Assembly (NCBI GenBank): GCA_036939975.1
Contig: JALLPB010000602.1
Location: 1-14,299, forward strand
Length of the DNA: 14,299 bases
Source of the DNA: Cyclostephanos tholiformis
Taxonomy: Eukaryota > Bacillariophyta > Thalassiosirophyceae > Thalassiosirales > Thalassiosiraceae
Direction of reading: 5' to 3'
The notes beneath the pieces were generated by a model that was not told the origin of the DNA, ran no database searches, and saw only the letters and a program-made list of their open reading frames with translations. Positions 1 to 7,987 of the stretch are shown here, in pieces; position 1 is the stretch's first letter; every line of letters begins with the position of its first letter. The position numbers and the translations under genes are program-made.

Positions 1-10
1 CTCCCTCATG
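1..10 (-). other. Candidate polypurine tract at the 3' end of the Copia element
   Basis: Minus-strand bases 10-1 read CATGAGGGAG, and the pol stop lies only 22 bases from the window edge. Copia elements commonly have a purine run such as this directly before the TG of the 3' LTR. The LTR itself would begin outside the window, so this is inference. Confidence 0.35.
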
Positions 11-22
11 ACGTGAGTCTAG

Positions 23-726
23 CTACCAATTCAGCATCTTCTTCCTAAGCTTGAAAAAGAAATCATCCCGAACTGGCTTGGTGAAAATGTTGGCCACCTG
101 ATCTTTGGTTTGACAATACTCTATCTCAATAAATCCATCTGGGTTTGAATGAGTCTTGACATGTTTCCGAAAATGGTGATATTTGATTGCAATATGCTTT
201 GTTTGAGGCGTGAATTTTGGATTATTAGTCATAGCGATGCATGACTGATTATCCTCTCTGACATAAAGATGAAAAATAATGTTCATCTCTCTCATCAAAT
301 TCGACATCGGAATAGTCTCCCTCAAAGCCTGAGATATTCAATATACTCAGCCTCTGCATTTGAAAGTGCAATTTCTGTTTGGAGCTTGTTCTGCCAGAAG
401 ATGGGACAACCAGCATAGCAAATAACATAACCCGTGCGCGAGTACACATTGTCAGCATTCAATGCATCTTCAGGATTCCATCCCCCTGCAAAATCAGCAT
501 CAACAAATACTTTAATTCCTCTCTTAGAGTCTGGGTGATAGATCATGCCTTGATCCTTTGTAGACAGAAGATACCTGCCAATCCGCATAACCGCCTGTTC
601 ATGCAAGCACATTGGATTGACACTGAAACGAGCACACTGATGAGTAGCCATGGCTATGTCTGGTCTGACACTTCCAGTGAGGTAAGTAAGCATTCCTATG
701 GCGCCACGATACTCCCAATCATACTT
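23..726 (-). pseudogene. pol: Pol: connection domain and RNase H (frameshifted)
   Basis: This domain would remove the RNA strand during reverse transcription. After the TGA at 729-727 the same frame continues with the Copia motif YRGAIGMLTYLTGSVRPDIAM, then RIGRYLLSTKDQGM. RNase H begins with VFVDADFAGGW (catalytic Asp), then SRTGYVICYAGCPIFWQNKLQ and LSNAEAEYIE (catalytic Glu). The frame stops at 322, but sense continues in another frame (ALRETIPMSNLMREM...), so a small indel lies at about 325-345. The rest carries the end of the domain (ED-like VREDNQSC, then HIAIKYHHFRKHV) and the conserved Copia tail (IEIEYCQTKDQVANIFTKPV). The stop is TAG at 25-23. Confidence 0.9.
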
Positions 727-1941
727 TCAAGGAACTCCAAGCAGATCCTTGTTCAGAAGAGGTTTCCCAACTGGAGTCAGTTTCTCGTTTGTCTTCCCAT
801 CTGCAATACCCAAAAAGGTAGTGATACGCTCAATCAAGAATGGCTGAGTAAGCTCAAATGAATCCTTGTCAATCTGCCGAATATTCACGCCAAGATATTT
901 GTCAATAGAACCTTCATCTTGCAGAACAAAGTTCTCATCGCCACCATGCAAAGATTTGAGCAAGTCATCAATCCGAATCATGGAGTCAGCAACTATAATA
1001 CAGTCGTCCACATAAGTCAAAACGATACAGCCTTTGCTAAAGAAGACACAAGGGTCAACACTGCTTGGAACAAAACCGCGATCCTCAAAACCATTGCTCA
1101 ACTTGGCAAACCAGTTATACCCAGCTTGCTTTGGACCATAGAGACTCTTATTCAAACAAAGAACATAAAACTTGCGACTCTCATTGTCAGGGGCATCGAA
1201 TCCCAATGGCAATTCCATGTACACAGGGACTTCCAAATCAGCCTGAGGAAATGCAAGGACAAAGTCAATGCTTCTCGAAGGTGAGCCATGAATTTTAGCC
1301 ACAGCGAGAAGAATTCGAACACTAGCCCAATTCACAACTGGTGCATTAGTCTCCCAGTAATTCTGACCCCAAGTCTGCATACCGCCATGTGCACATAGAC
1401 GAGCTTTGTGTTTATTTAAGGTGCCATCAGGGTATCGCTTCCGCTTAAAACTCCAGATAGCCATAATTGTTTTGATACCGTCTGGTAGATCACAACGTCT
1501 CATGAGAGTCCAATGCTTTCTTGTTTCGTGATCAGCGACTTCATGTACCATAGCTTTGATGAACTCAATTTTGTCAGGTTGCTGTAGGGCCTCTTTGTAG
1601 TTGAAGGTCTCATTCGATGCAACAGAAGATTGCGCCAACGTAGAGAAACAATTGATGGTCCCATCATACAACAAGTTAACTCGATGGTAGCTGTCAACAG
1701 CATTTGATAGTAGGGAAGAACATTGTAACAGAACTTGATGAGAATGAACTCCACCATTCAATGCCGCACCGATGGTGCAGAAGGACGAGAAGAGAACCAA
1801 GCATGCATTTTGCGAACTTTGTTTCACACTCTTGAGAACCGTCGTAGAATGAGAGTAAACTTTGTCTCACCGACTTAAAACTGCTGAACAAGCAGAGCAT
1901 CGTAAACCACAGGAATCAAGATTGATTTTATCTGGCATTCG
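727..1941 (-). pseudogene. pol: Pol: reverse transcriptase (in-frame stops at both ends)
   Basis: This is the RNA-dependent DNA polymerase of the element. Same frame as integrase, interrupted by TGA at 1869-1867 in the linker. From the frame starting at 1827, the Copia RT landmarks follow in order: WTLMRR then MAIWSFKRKRYPDG (residues 106-135), KARLCAHGG (141-149), SIDFVLAFPQAD with the first catalytic Asp (D188), VYMELPLGF (202-210), LNKSLYGPKQA (225-235), and the YVDD box at 272-275 followed by CIIVAD. The C-terminal IDKYLGVNI and the LTPVGKPLLNKD linker are also present. The frame ends in TGA at 729-727, directly before KYDWEYRGAIGML, the usual Copia start of the connection/RNase H part, so this is again one nonsense change (a W or R codon by one base). 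Confidence 0.92.
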
Positions 1942-4139
1942 CTATTCATTTGGTTGAGAAGTGGACATAGCGTTCTCGCTTTGGATCTCATTATCCCGCT
2001 CATCACTAAACGTCACTCGATGAATCACTCTTGTGGCATCGTGGGGTGAGTCCACGTCAATAGGAACAACCTCAGAATGCGTAGCTTCTCCCTCATGATC
2101 TTGGTGAACAGTGGGAAGAAACGCGTGAGAGGAGTCAGACGAAAAATCTCCTGGATCTGTACTCAGCTCCGGAAGAGATTGCCATGTGCCGACCTGACGC
2201 TCAGTATAAACTTTAAGAGAGGCAGAAGCGGCGACCAAATCAGCCCAATGCGGAGGAACTGCAACAGAACACAAATAGGGAACCGTCGTAAAATCATCGT
2301 CATAAACGACATGAAATTGCAGAGAAACGTGTCCCGTGCGTGGATTAAGTATCAAGCCAACATTAGAAGCATGCGAAGGAGAACATCCAACGTAAATACC
2401 CATTCGAGAACGAGGCTCCCATTTCGGAATTTGACCAATTCCTGATTGCAAACGATGATCCAAAACATAGCACGGACATCCAAAGGTATGAAAGTCCGAA
2501 ACTTTAAGCGGTGATGAATTAAGACTGGTAAGAGCCTCAAAAGGCGTACGCCCATCAGCACGATGAACCAAATGATTCATACAATCCTCGTAGCATTTGA
2601 CAGCAAAGGGCCAAAGAATAGTCAAAATGTATTCTGGGAACAACCGTTTCGCATGTAAGAGCAAAGTTCGAGCACCAAGAGTAATATCTTTAATCTTGCG
2701 CTCGGCAATGCCATTTTGATGATGGCTACCAACGCCACAAAAAGTAATGGTTTGATTGTTGGAAACACAATCATCGCGGAAGCCTTTATCTGCAAAACGA
2801 CCGTTATCAGCATGATAAGCTTTGGAATCAACTCCAAGCGAATGAAGAAAACGTTCATAAGCATGCTTGGCCAGTAAAGTCTCTGGAAGCGTCAAATCCT
2901 TCATCAAATACACATAAACATGATCCGATTAGTGATCAACGTAGACCGTCGCACCCATGATCCTCAAATTGGTAAGGCGCCCACTCATCTGCGGTATTAA
3001 TCCAGGTTGAGCATAAACCATCTGATCTAACGAAGAACGTTTTCCAGGAGCATCATCAGTGGGCTTACAAATAGGATGCTTCTGTTTAGATTTGGAGCGC
3101 CACGGACATTTGTGAGCTTGACCAAAGAGACACGCCACACAAAGTGGACACCGGCCTTTCAGGGAAGCAAGACGTCGAGGAATTTCACCCCGCTCTGCCA
3201 TGACAATCAACTTTGGAAATGGCGTATGGTGCAAACGATAATGGTGACTCAACATTTCTTCTTGAAGCGGAGAAAGACTTGTTCGAGACGTCAACCTCTT
3301 TAATTGCGAATCAGAAAGATCAGCACTCGCACGAGGATAATCATCCGAAGTCTGAGGTATTGATGCTACATCTGAATTCTCGATGAAATTTAGAGTCTCC
3401 GGATCGACAAGAAGAACCGTATCATTCGAAAGTTGAATCGAGCATTTGAGTTGCATATTATCCACAAAATCAGCGCCAAGAAATTTGACAATATCACGAG
3501 TGCCCCTTCCATCATTATAACAAAGATGCATGCCGGTGAAAAACGAGATCAGATTCGTTAACGTCAGTGGAACATTCAAGGTGATATCATCACCATGAAC
3601 ATGGACAATGCCTCCATCATCATCAACAATCAAAGATCCACCATCAAGCTGAGCCAAAGTACTAACTTTATCTTTCGACGCAAATGCCCAGGTTATGGTG
3701 TCATCGTACACCTTGGAAATCATCGTTGAAAATGCATCCAGTTTGGAATAACCAGAACTGAAGAGACATTCGGGAAGACCGGATGAAGCAGTAGGAAATG
3801 TTTTGCTGAACCGCGCGTTATCCCAAGATAGAATATGACGATCGTATCCAGAGCTGATCCCAGTCCCAGTGCGATTGGGATGTCCGGCAGCATCAGGATA
3901 TAATTCCGCAAGACAACGAAGGGATAAAATATTCACTGGCAAAGCTGGAAGATAGTTGACATTCGACAAGACGAAAGAGTGTTTGGCTCCCTCATCATCG
4001 GTGATTCGAAGAGTAACAGTACCCATCAAAGTTGGTGTCGAAATTCCTGTAGCAGATCCAACCTCATAAATCGAAAGAACAATGTCATCGAGAAATAAGC
4101 TCTTGTCGTTGCAAATATGGCCCGTTGCGGAATTGTCGC
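1942..4139 (-). pseudogene. pol: Pol: aspartic protease and integrase (one nonsense codon in the core)
   Basis: The protease would cleave the polyprotein and the integrase would insert the cDNA. The protease motif CDNSATGHICND starts at about 4140; its Asp sits in DNSATG where Copia usually has DSGA, and a VNILS segment follows. The integrase zinc finger is HHYRLHH then CPLCVAC (about 3244-3140). The first catalytic Asp is in LDQMVYAQPG at about 3027, the second in ADNGRF at about 2808, and Glu in NGIAERKI at about 2703, spaced D-34-E. A TAA at 2931-2929 follows VDH inside the catalytic core, in the same frame, so it is a single nonsense change. After the core, a GKTPFEA-like motif (DGRTPFEAL) and an acidic linker run to a TAG at 1944-1942. 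The frame matches both the upstream extension and the downstream RT. Confidence 0.9.
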
Positions 4140-5346
4140 ATACCCAAAAGGATGAATCCATATCGAACGATAAAAGAGCATCAAAGATGGGAAGATCCAC
4201 CTTTGATGTGAGTGCAATAGATGTGAAAGCGTGCACACGTTCGATCGTGTCCCAGACTAGGAAATTTCCTAGCCATTTTCTCAACTCCCTCAGAAACGAG
4301 AATATCCGCGACCATAGAGTCACTATAGATTTTCTCAACACACATAATGTGAATTCGCAATCTCCCAATCTCCTTGCAAAATGACATATCCAAAGCGGCA
4401 ACCCTTGAAGAGCAGTTGCAATGAAATTGATATTATTGCACATACCATCATGCCAAGATTGGGGAGAATGGAGCAGCACATCGTCATCTTGGAAGATAGA
4501 GGCATCAGACTGAATGAGTCTGTCTGTCCACCGTATTGCGCGAATCTCAGCCACTAATTTCTGCTTAGTTAAAGCCACACATGCCCGAAGGGTCATGACA
4601 CCAAAGATTCCTGTGATCAGGATCATCAAAAGAGTATGCGTAATGATTCCCTTGGGTGGTATTTGCAGCAAATCCGAAAATACAATATCTGGACAAGAGA
4701 ACTGACAGATCGCAAAATAAATTGTCATCGGCATGCTGTGTTCACCCTTGGTGACTCGCTTGCCCATGGATTCCGAGTGCATCGTGAAATATGATTCATA
4801 TCCATGAATTCGCGGGGCACACAGATCGATATAAGACATTCGACAGTCATAGACAACTGAAGACATGCTCTTAGTCGTTCGTTTCTGTGTAAGGTGTTTC
4901 CTTCGTGCAATGCGACGAGCCAGAAGACAGTGATTGAATCGATGCCTTCGAACCGAGTCAATATCCTGCGATTCACCAGGTCGATATTCGAATTCTATGC
5001 CAGGAACAGGATGCCAAAGTATATCAAAGAGAGACCGTTTGCGATGCTTAGGTCCAAAATCATACACGCCCTGGAAGAATGTGTACAATGTGATTGGAAC
5101 AATAAAGATAACTTGACAGATGAACCACCAGAATCTTCCAGCAGGACTTGAAATGAAAAGCCACGATAAGAAACGCGACCATTGATAAAGATCTTGAATC
5201 AAAGCAACAGAGAACCGGAACATGAAGATTAATAGCGCTTGAAACAATAGTAGGAAAGAAATGGCAGCCCGAACTGAGAATATGAAAGGAAAGAAGAAAA
5301 CATCCATTGTATTCGCAATCCTACAATCGGGGCCAATTAGTTTCCC
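4140..5346 (-). CDS. N-terminal extension of Pol with membrane-spanning segments
   Basis: After the frameshift site, about 400 codons run without a stop before the protease active site. I recognise no domain. Counting residues from 5370, hydrophobic stretches lie at about 24-56 (rich in F, L and I), about 66-99 (with FWWFICQVIFIVPITLYTFF) and about 242-262 (THTLLMILITGIFGVMTL). Between them are basic, Arg-rich stretches (about 141-165) and a PVPGIEFEYRPG segment. The first in-frame ATGs are at 5358 and 5307, so separate initiation is an alternative to frameshifting. The region is open although downstream pol has four stops, which suggests it was coding until recently. It could be a membrane-targeting leader of Pol, an envelope-like domain in an unusual place, or captured host sequence. 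No function is assigned. Confidence 0.6.
5337..5346 (-). other. Putative -1 ribosomal frameshift site at the gag/pol junction
   Basis: On the minus strand bases 5346-5340 read GGGAAAC and are followed at once by TAA (5339-5337), the gag stop. In the gag frame the codons are GGA AAC TAA, so the heptamer is placed exactly as X XXY YYZ. Slipping back one base gives GGG AAA CTA ATT, which is the frame of the 813-codon protease/integrase reading frame. Nine bases further on, a weak stem can form: CC, a bulged G and ATTGTA at 5330-5322, pairing with TACAATGG across a loop of about 10 nt. GGGAAAC is an established -1 slippery heptamer in retroviruses. Its use by this element is inference. Confidence 0.65.
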
Positions 5347-5773
5347 AAGGCATTGCATGCTTCGGCCCAAATCTTCTGGAACTGATCCTCAGTGAGACCA
5401 GCAGTGGTCACCAAAGCCGCCTGAAGAGCCATGGAAAGAGAGAGCTTCGAGGCAGAAGAATCATTAGACACAGAGGGGGTTGAAGTTGGCTTGCCAGTAG
5501 GGTCATTCCCAGTCGAAGCCGCAGAACCATTTTTACGTCCTTTGTTTCGGCGATTAACCCAACTCTCATGACCATCAGGTTTGTTAGTGACATACATGCC
5601 ATTCGTGACAACACCTTTGTTGTTGTACCTATGCTTGTCGCACCAATACCAGGTTTTCCCGTCGCGTTCAATCATATTGTGCTCAGCTTTTTTGAGACGC
5701 CAAAGGTCAAAAATGTACTTAGGGCAATCATCAGTGGGTTTTCCTGCAGTACCCAGCCGTATGTATGCGTAGA

Positions 5774-6130
5774 CCAAGTAAGGCAGTCACGCACATGACT
5801 GCTTGTCCTGCACGCTGATGCAGTCCAGAGGCACAACAGGCCCAGTGGTGATCAGCTAGCCTAAGATAGTACTAATACTATTATAGCCAGAGTGCTAGTA
5901 TATTAGACTTACCTGGCTCTTTTACAGTACTGTTAAGTACTCTCCTACATACCCCTGATCAGGCTATGTATGGAGCTCCCATTCATGTACAATGCTGAGG
6001 TGTAGAACACCTGACGTGGCAGCCCTGGAAACTCTCAGAAGATTATAAGTAGATAATCTTTATCATTACTCTAAGCTCACAATTATCACTCTTCAATAGT
6101 TTATTGTTGCTTTACTCTCATCTACCCAAG
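5774..6130. mobile_element. Insertion of about 347 bp splitting gag, flanked by CCAAG repeats
   Basis: Gag sense stops on one side and resumes on the other, with non-coding DNA in between. CCAAG occurs at 5774-5778 and at 6126-6130, and looks like a 5-bp target-site duplication; the similarity extends to CCAAGTAA against CCAAGGTAA. The insert is AT-richer and dense in inverted repeats: CAGTCA/TGACTG (5784-5801), ATAGTA/TACTAT (5866-5881), AGCCAG/CTGGCT (5885-5918), ACAGTACTGT (5924-5933), CCTGATCAGG (5954-5963), GGAGCTCC (5972-5979), AGGTGT/ACACCT (5998-6012) and AAGATTAT/ATAATCTT (6039-6060). It has no coding capacity. It could be a solo LTR (an inner TG at 5796 and CA at 6120 give 325 bp) or a non-autonomous DNA element. 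Neither the TG/CA edges nor clear terminal inverted repeats agree with the CCAAG flanks. Confidence 0.6.
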
Positions 6131-7311
6131 GTAACGCATTTCCATCGTCGGTCTTTGAAGACCTTTCGAAGCAGTGAGTTTTCCAATTTCTGTCTTCAAT
6201 TCAGTAAGCTGGGTGGTCAACGCAATGATTTGACTGTTGCAAGAGAGTTCAATCTTCCAAGCACCGGTGTTCTTCAGATTGATGAAATATGCTGAAGCTT
6301 TGTCCATTAACTCTTGCGAAGTAATGGGCGATTTGTTCATCAACCATGGAGTCTCTTGACAAGCGAACTCAAGGCGAAACTCGACTGGAAGGCTATCATG
6401 CTTGAGTTGAAGGAAAAGGTCCCAAATGAAAGCATCATCGGTGTAAGCAGTCGGATCCTTCTGATCAATCTGAAGTTTCAAAAACTTGATAGCATCGAAG
6501 TACAGCTGAACATCATTGTCATGCTGGGGGATGGAAAGCTTCTTTGCCTTGGCTATCTCCGTGAACATATCAACTTTGAAGTTTGGGCAAATCCGAGTGA
6601 GCACCAATGCGAGAATGGTGAGACCGTCAGCCTCCTCTTCACGGCCAGAGATCCACGTGTACAATGCAGATTGCTGTTCGATCGCCTGACGACCAGATTC
6701 CGTGAGGAGGTCGAGAAGATGATGAGCCAAAAACTTGGAATGCATTGCTCAAGGACCAGTTCTTTGCCTTCGTCAGTCAATGCACCTCCCGCATTTAAAA
6801 ATCCATTAGCAACGGTCAGATCTCCGATGGTATTCGTCGCCATGACTGTAAAGCTATGATCACCCCAGGTGAGAGATGCATGCTTTCGTGCTAAGGTAAC
6901 ATTGTCATCCGAATACCTCTCAAGCATGTTGATCGGAACAGAATACGTTACGTTGCCAGCGGCATCAACGGTGCGAATGGTGTTAATGACTTTGATGAGA
7001 TAGTCATACCCAAAGCGTGAACTGAGACGAAGAAGGTTGTCCTTCAACTTTTGAAAGCTCGTGCCGGAAAGGGAAATGCGATCATCACCCGTCAACGGAC
7101 TGACATGATTGTCAATCGCATTGGAGACCAATGCCTGACCTTCTTTGGTCGTAATGTCGATGAAGTTGCGGTAGCTATTCAACTGGGAAGCCATTTTTTA
7201 AAAATAATCAAACGGGAGCAATGAGCCAGAAGCGTGCAGAATGAATGAGAATTGAATGGGCAACCGTGAAGGGAATAGTCCGCGGAAATGCTTTCGTAGA
7301 GCGGTAAAGCC

Positions 7312-7324
7312 CTGTCTGATAAAC
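7312..7324 (-). other. Candidate primer-binding site
   Basis: Directly inside the inferred LTR end, the minus strand reads GTTTATCAGACAG from 7324. TATCAGA is shared with the core of TGGTATCAGAGC, the PBS complementary to initiator tRNA-Met in many Copia elements, but the leading TGG is not matched. The position supports the call; the sequence match is partial. Confidence 0.35.
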
Positions 7325-7510
7325 TGTTAGATTCTTTTGATAAAAAATTGTGATTAGTTTAGTTGTCGGCATTAGCCATGAAAACCTATTGGGTTTTAAA
7401 ACTCCTTTTTCTCTCGTAGCAGTAGCTAGATCTCTAAGTCACACAGCTATTCTCACATCCATGGTGGAGCATTCGTGTGAGTTGTGTGCACTCGCCTCTT
7501 GTTCCATGTG

Positions 7511-7560
7511 CCTTGGTGGGGCCTGGGTGCGCCATAAATCGCACCCAGGCCAAACCAGGG
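7511..7560. repeat. Hairpin with a perfect 12-bp GC-rich stem
   Basis: GGCCTGGGTGCG (7520-7531) is the exact reverse complement of CGCACCCAGGCC (7540-7551), with the 8-nt loop CCATAAAT. Outside a three-base mismatch the pairing can go on (CCTTGGT against ACCAGGG), making a stem of about 20 bp. It lies in the candidate LTR, about 430 bp upstream of the EF-Ts start. It could be an RNA structure of the retroelement transcript or a small palindromic element. Confidence 0.85.
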
Positions 7561-7708
7561 CATGTTTGGGATCGCCGGAAAGCTCTCTTCAACGCGAGAA
7601 CGTCTGTGGCCCTGTACTAAGGCCTAGACGTAGCAGATCGAGAGAAACGAGAGGGGAGCGTCTAATGAGTACGTAGAGGCGGCTAATTATCTAGTAAAAG
7701 GAGAAGTG

Positions 7709-7742
7709 TCTCTTATGCCCCGGCTTCTCTTATGCCCCAGCA
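7709..7742. repeat. 17-bp tandem duplication
   Basis: TCTCTTATGCCCC occurs at 7709-7721 and again at 7726-7738, a period of 17 bases (two copies, diverging after the 13-base core). It lies near the uncertain outer edge of the candidate LTR, about 250 bp upstream of the EF-Ts start codon. Confidence 0.85.
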
Positions 7743-7987
7743 TCAACGGTAGACCTCTTTCTCACTTTTGTAGTTTTTGATTGCTTGTGCTGCGTGTAAT
7801 ACGGTATTGTTATTTTTTTGCGTTGTGTGGATGAAATGCCTTCCCGCCCGAAACCGGCATCACTATGCACCGAGATACTATACTGCCTGTGACTCATCAC
7901 CACCCCCTTCACCACCGTCCATCATTCCTCCATTTATTTTTTTCAACCCTCCTATTCATCCAAAACTCCAACGCCTTCAATCTCGAC

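Larger units (their letters stand above)
5337..7194 (-). pseudogene. gag: Gag of the Copia element (frameshifted and split by an insertion)
   Basis: This would be the structural capsid/nucleocapsid protein that packages element RNA. The ATG at 7194-7192 opens a frame (MASQLNSYRNF...) that is collinear with Gag to about 6750. There a one-base shift moves the sense frame to the one starting at 6745 (MHSKFLAHHLLDLL...), which holds the capsid-like helical part (YTWISGREEEADGL, FKVDMFTEIA). That frame hits a stop at 6122, inside a foreign insertion. Gag resumes at 5777 with a basic, zinc-binding-like region (WYWCDKHRYNN, GMYVTNKPDGHESW) and a Ser/Thr-rich, low-complexity tail, ending in TAA at 5339-5337. 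Joining at the direct repeat gives a sensible MRYL/VYAY junction only if one base is dropped. The intact protein would be about 500 residues. Gag identity rests on position, composition and the CxxH-like motif. Confidence 0.8.
1..7326 (-). mobile_element. Ty1/Copia-type LTR retrotransposon, decayed, internal region
   Basis: Read on the minus strand the order is gag, protease, integrase, reverse transcriptase, RNase H. Integrase before RT is the hallmark of the Copia superfamily. The right end of this feature is the inferred edge of the 5' LTR (a CA end at 7326-7325 followed by a PBS-like stretch). The left end runs off the window, and the last bases (1-10) read as a polypurine tract on the minus strand, so the 3' LTR should start just outside. 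The copy cannot work: gag has a frameshift near 6745 and an insertion at about 5779-6125, pol has stops at 2929-2931, 1942-1944, 1867-1869 and 727-729, and RNase H has a frameshift near 325-345. The integrase motifs (ADNG, NGIAER with 34 residues between D and E) resemble the diatom Copia lineages as I remember them. That lineage assignment is inference. Confidence 0.93.
7325..7742 (-). repeat. Candidate 5' LTR of the Copia element (outer edge uncertain)
   Basis: The plus strand at 7325 begins TGTTAGATTC, so on the minus strand this side ends TCTAACA, a classical Copia LTR terminus. The PBS-like stretch follows it and gag starts about 130 bases later. The stretch has no gene-like reading frame. 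It holds a strong hairpin (7511-7560) and a 17-bp tandem duplication (7709-7742). The outer boundary cannot be fixed because the second LTR lies outside the window. Position 7742 is only one possible CA end (GCCCCAGCA). The outer part could instead be upstream DNA of the EF-Ts gene. Confidence 0.4.

Noticed and set aside
379..861. 160-residue open frame on the plus strand
   Set aside because: It is antisense to RNase H and RT, whose motifs are clear on the minus strand, and has no domain.
5796..6120. TG...CA edges suggesting a 325-bp solo LTR
   Set aside because: The 5-bp flanks (GCACA and TCTAC) do not match, whereas CCAAG does at wider edges. Kept only as an alternative for the insertion.
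5779..6125. Insertion read as an intron of gag
   Set aside because: There is a GT near one edge on the minus strand but no AG at the other, and LTR elements need unspliced gag.
6314..6859. 181-residue open frame on the plus strand
   Set aside because: Antisense to gag; the minus strand shows collinear gag sense here despite its frameshift.
7350..7676. 108-residue open frame on the plus strand
   Set aside because: Crosses the GC-rich hairpin, has no domain, and lies in the candidate LTR.
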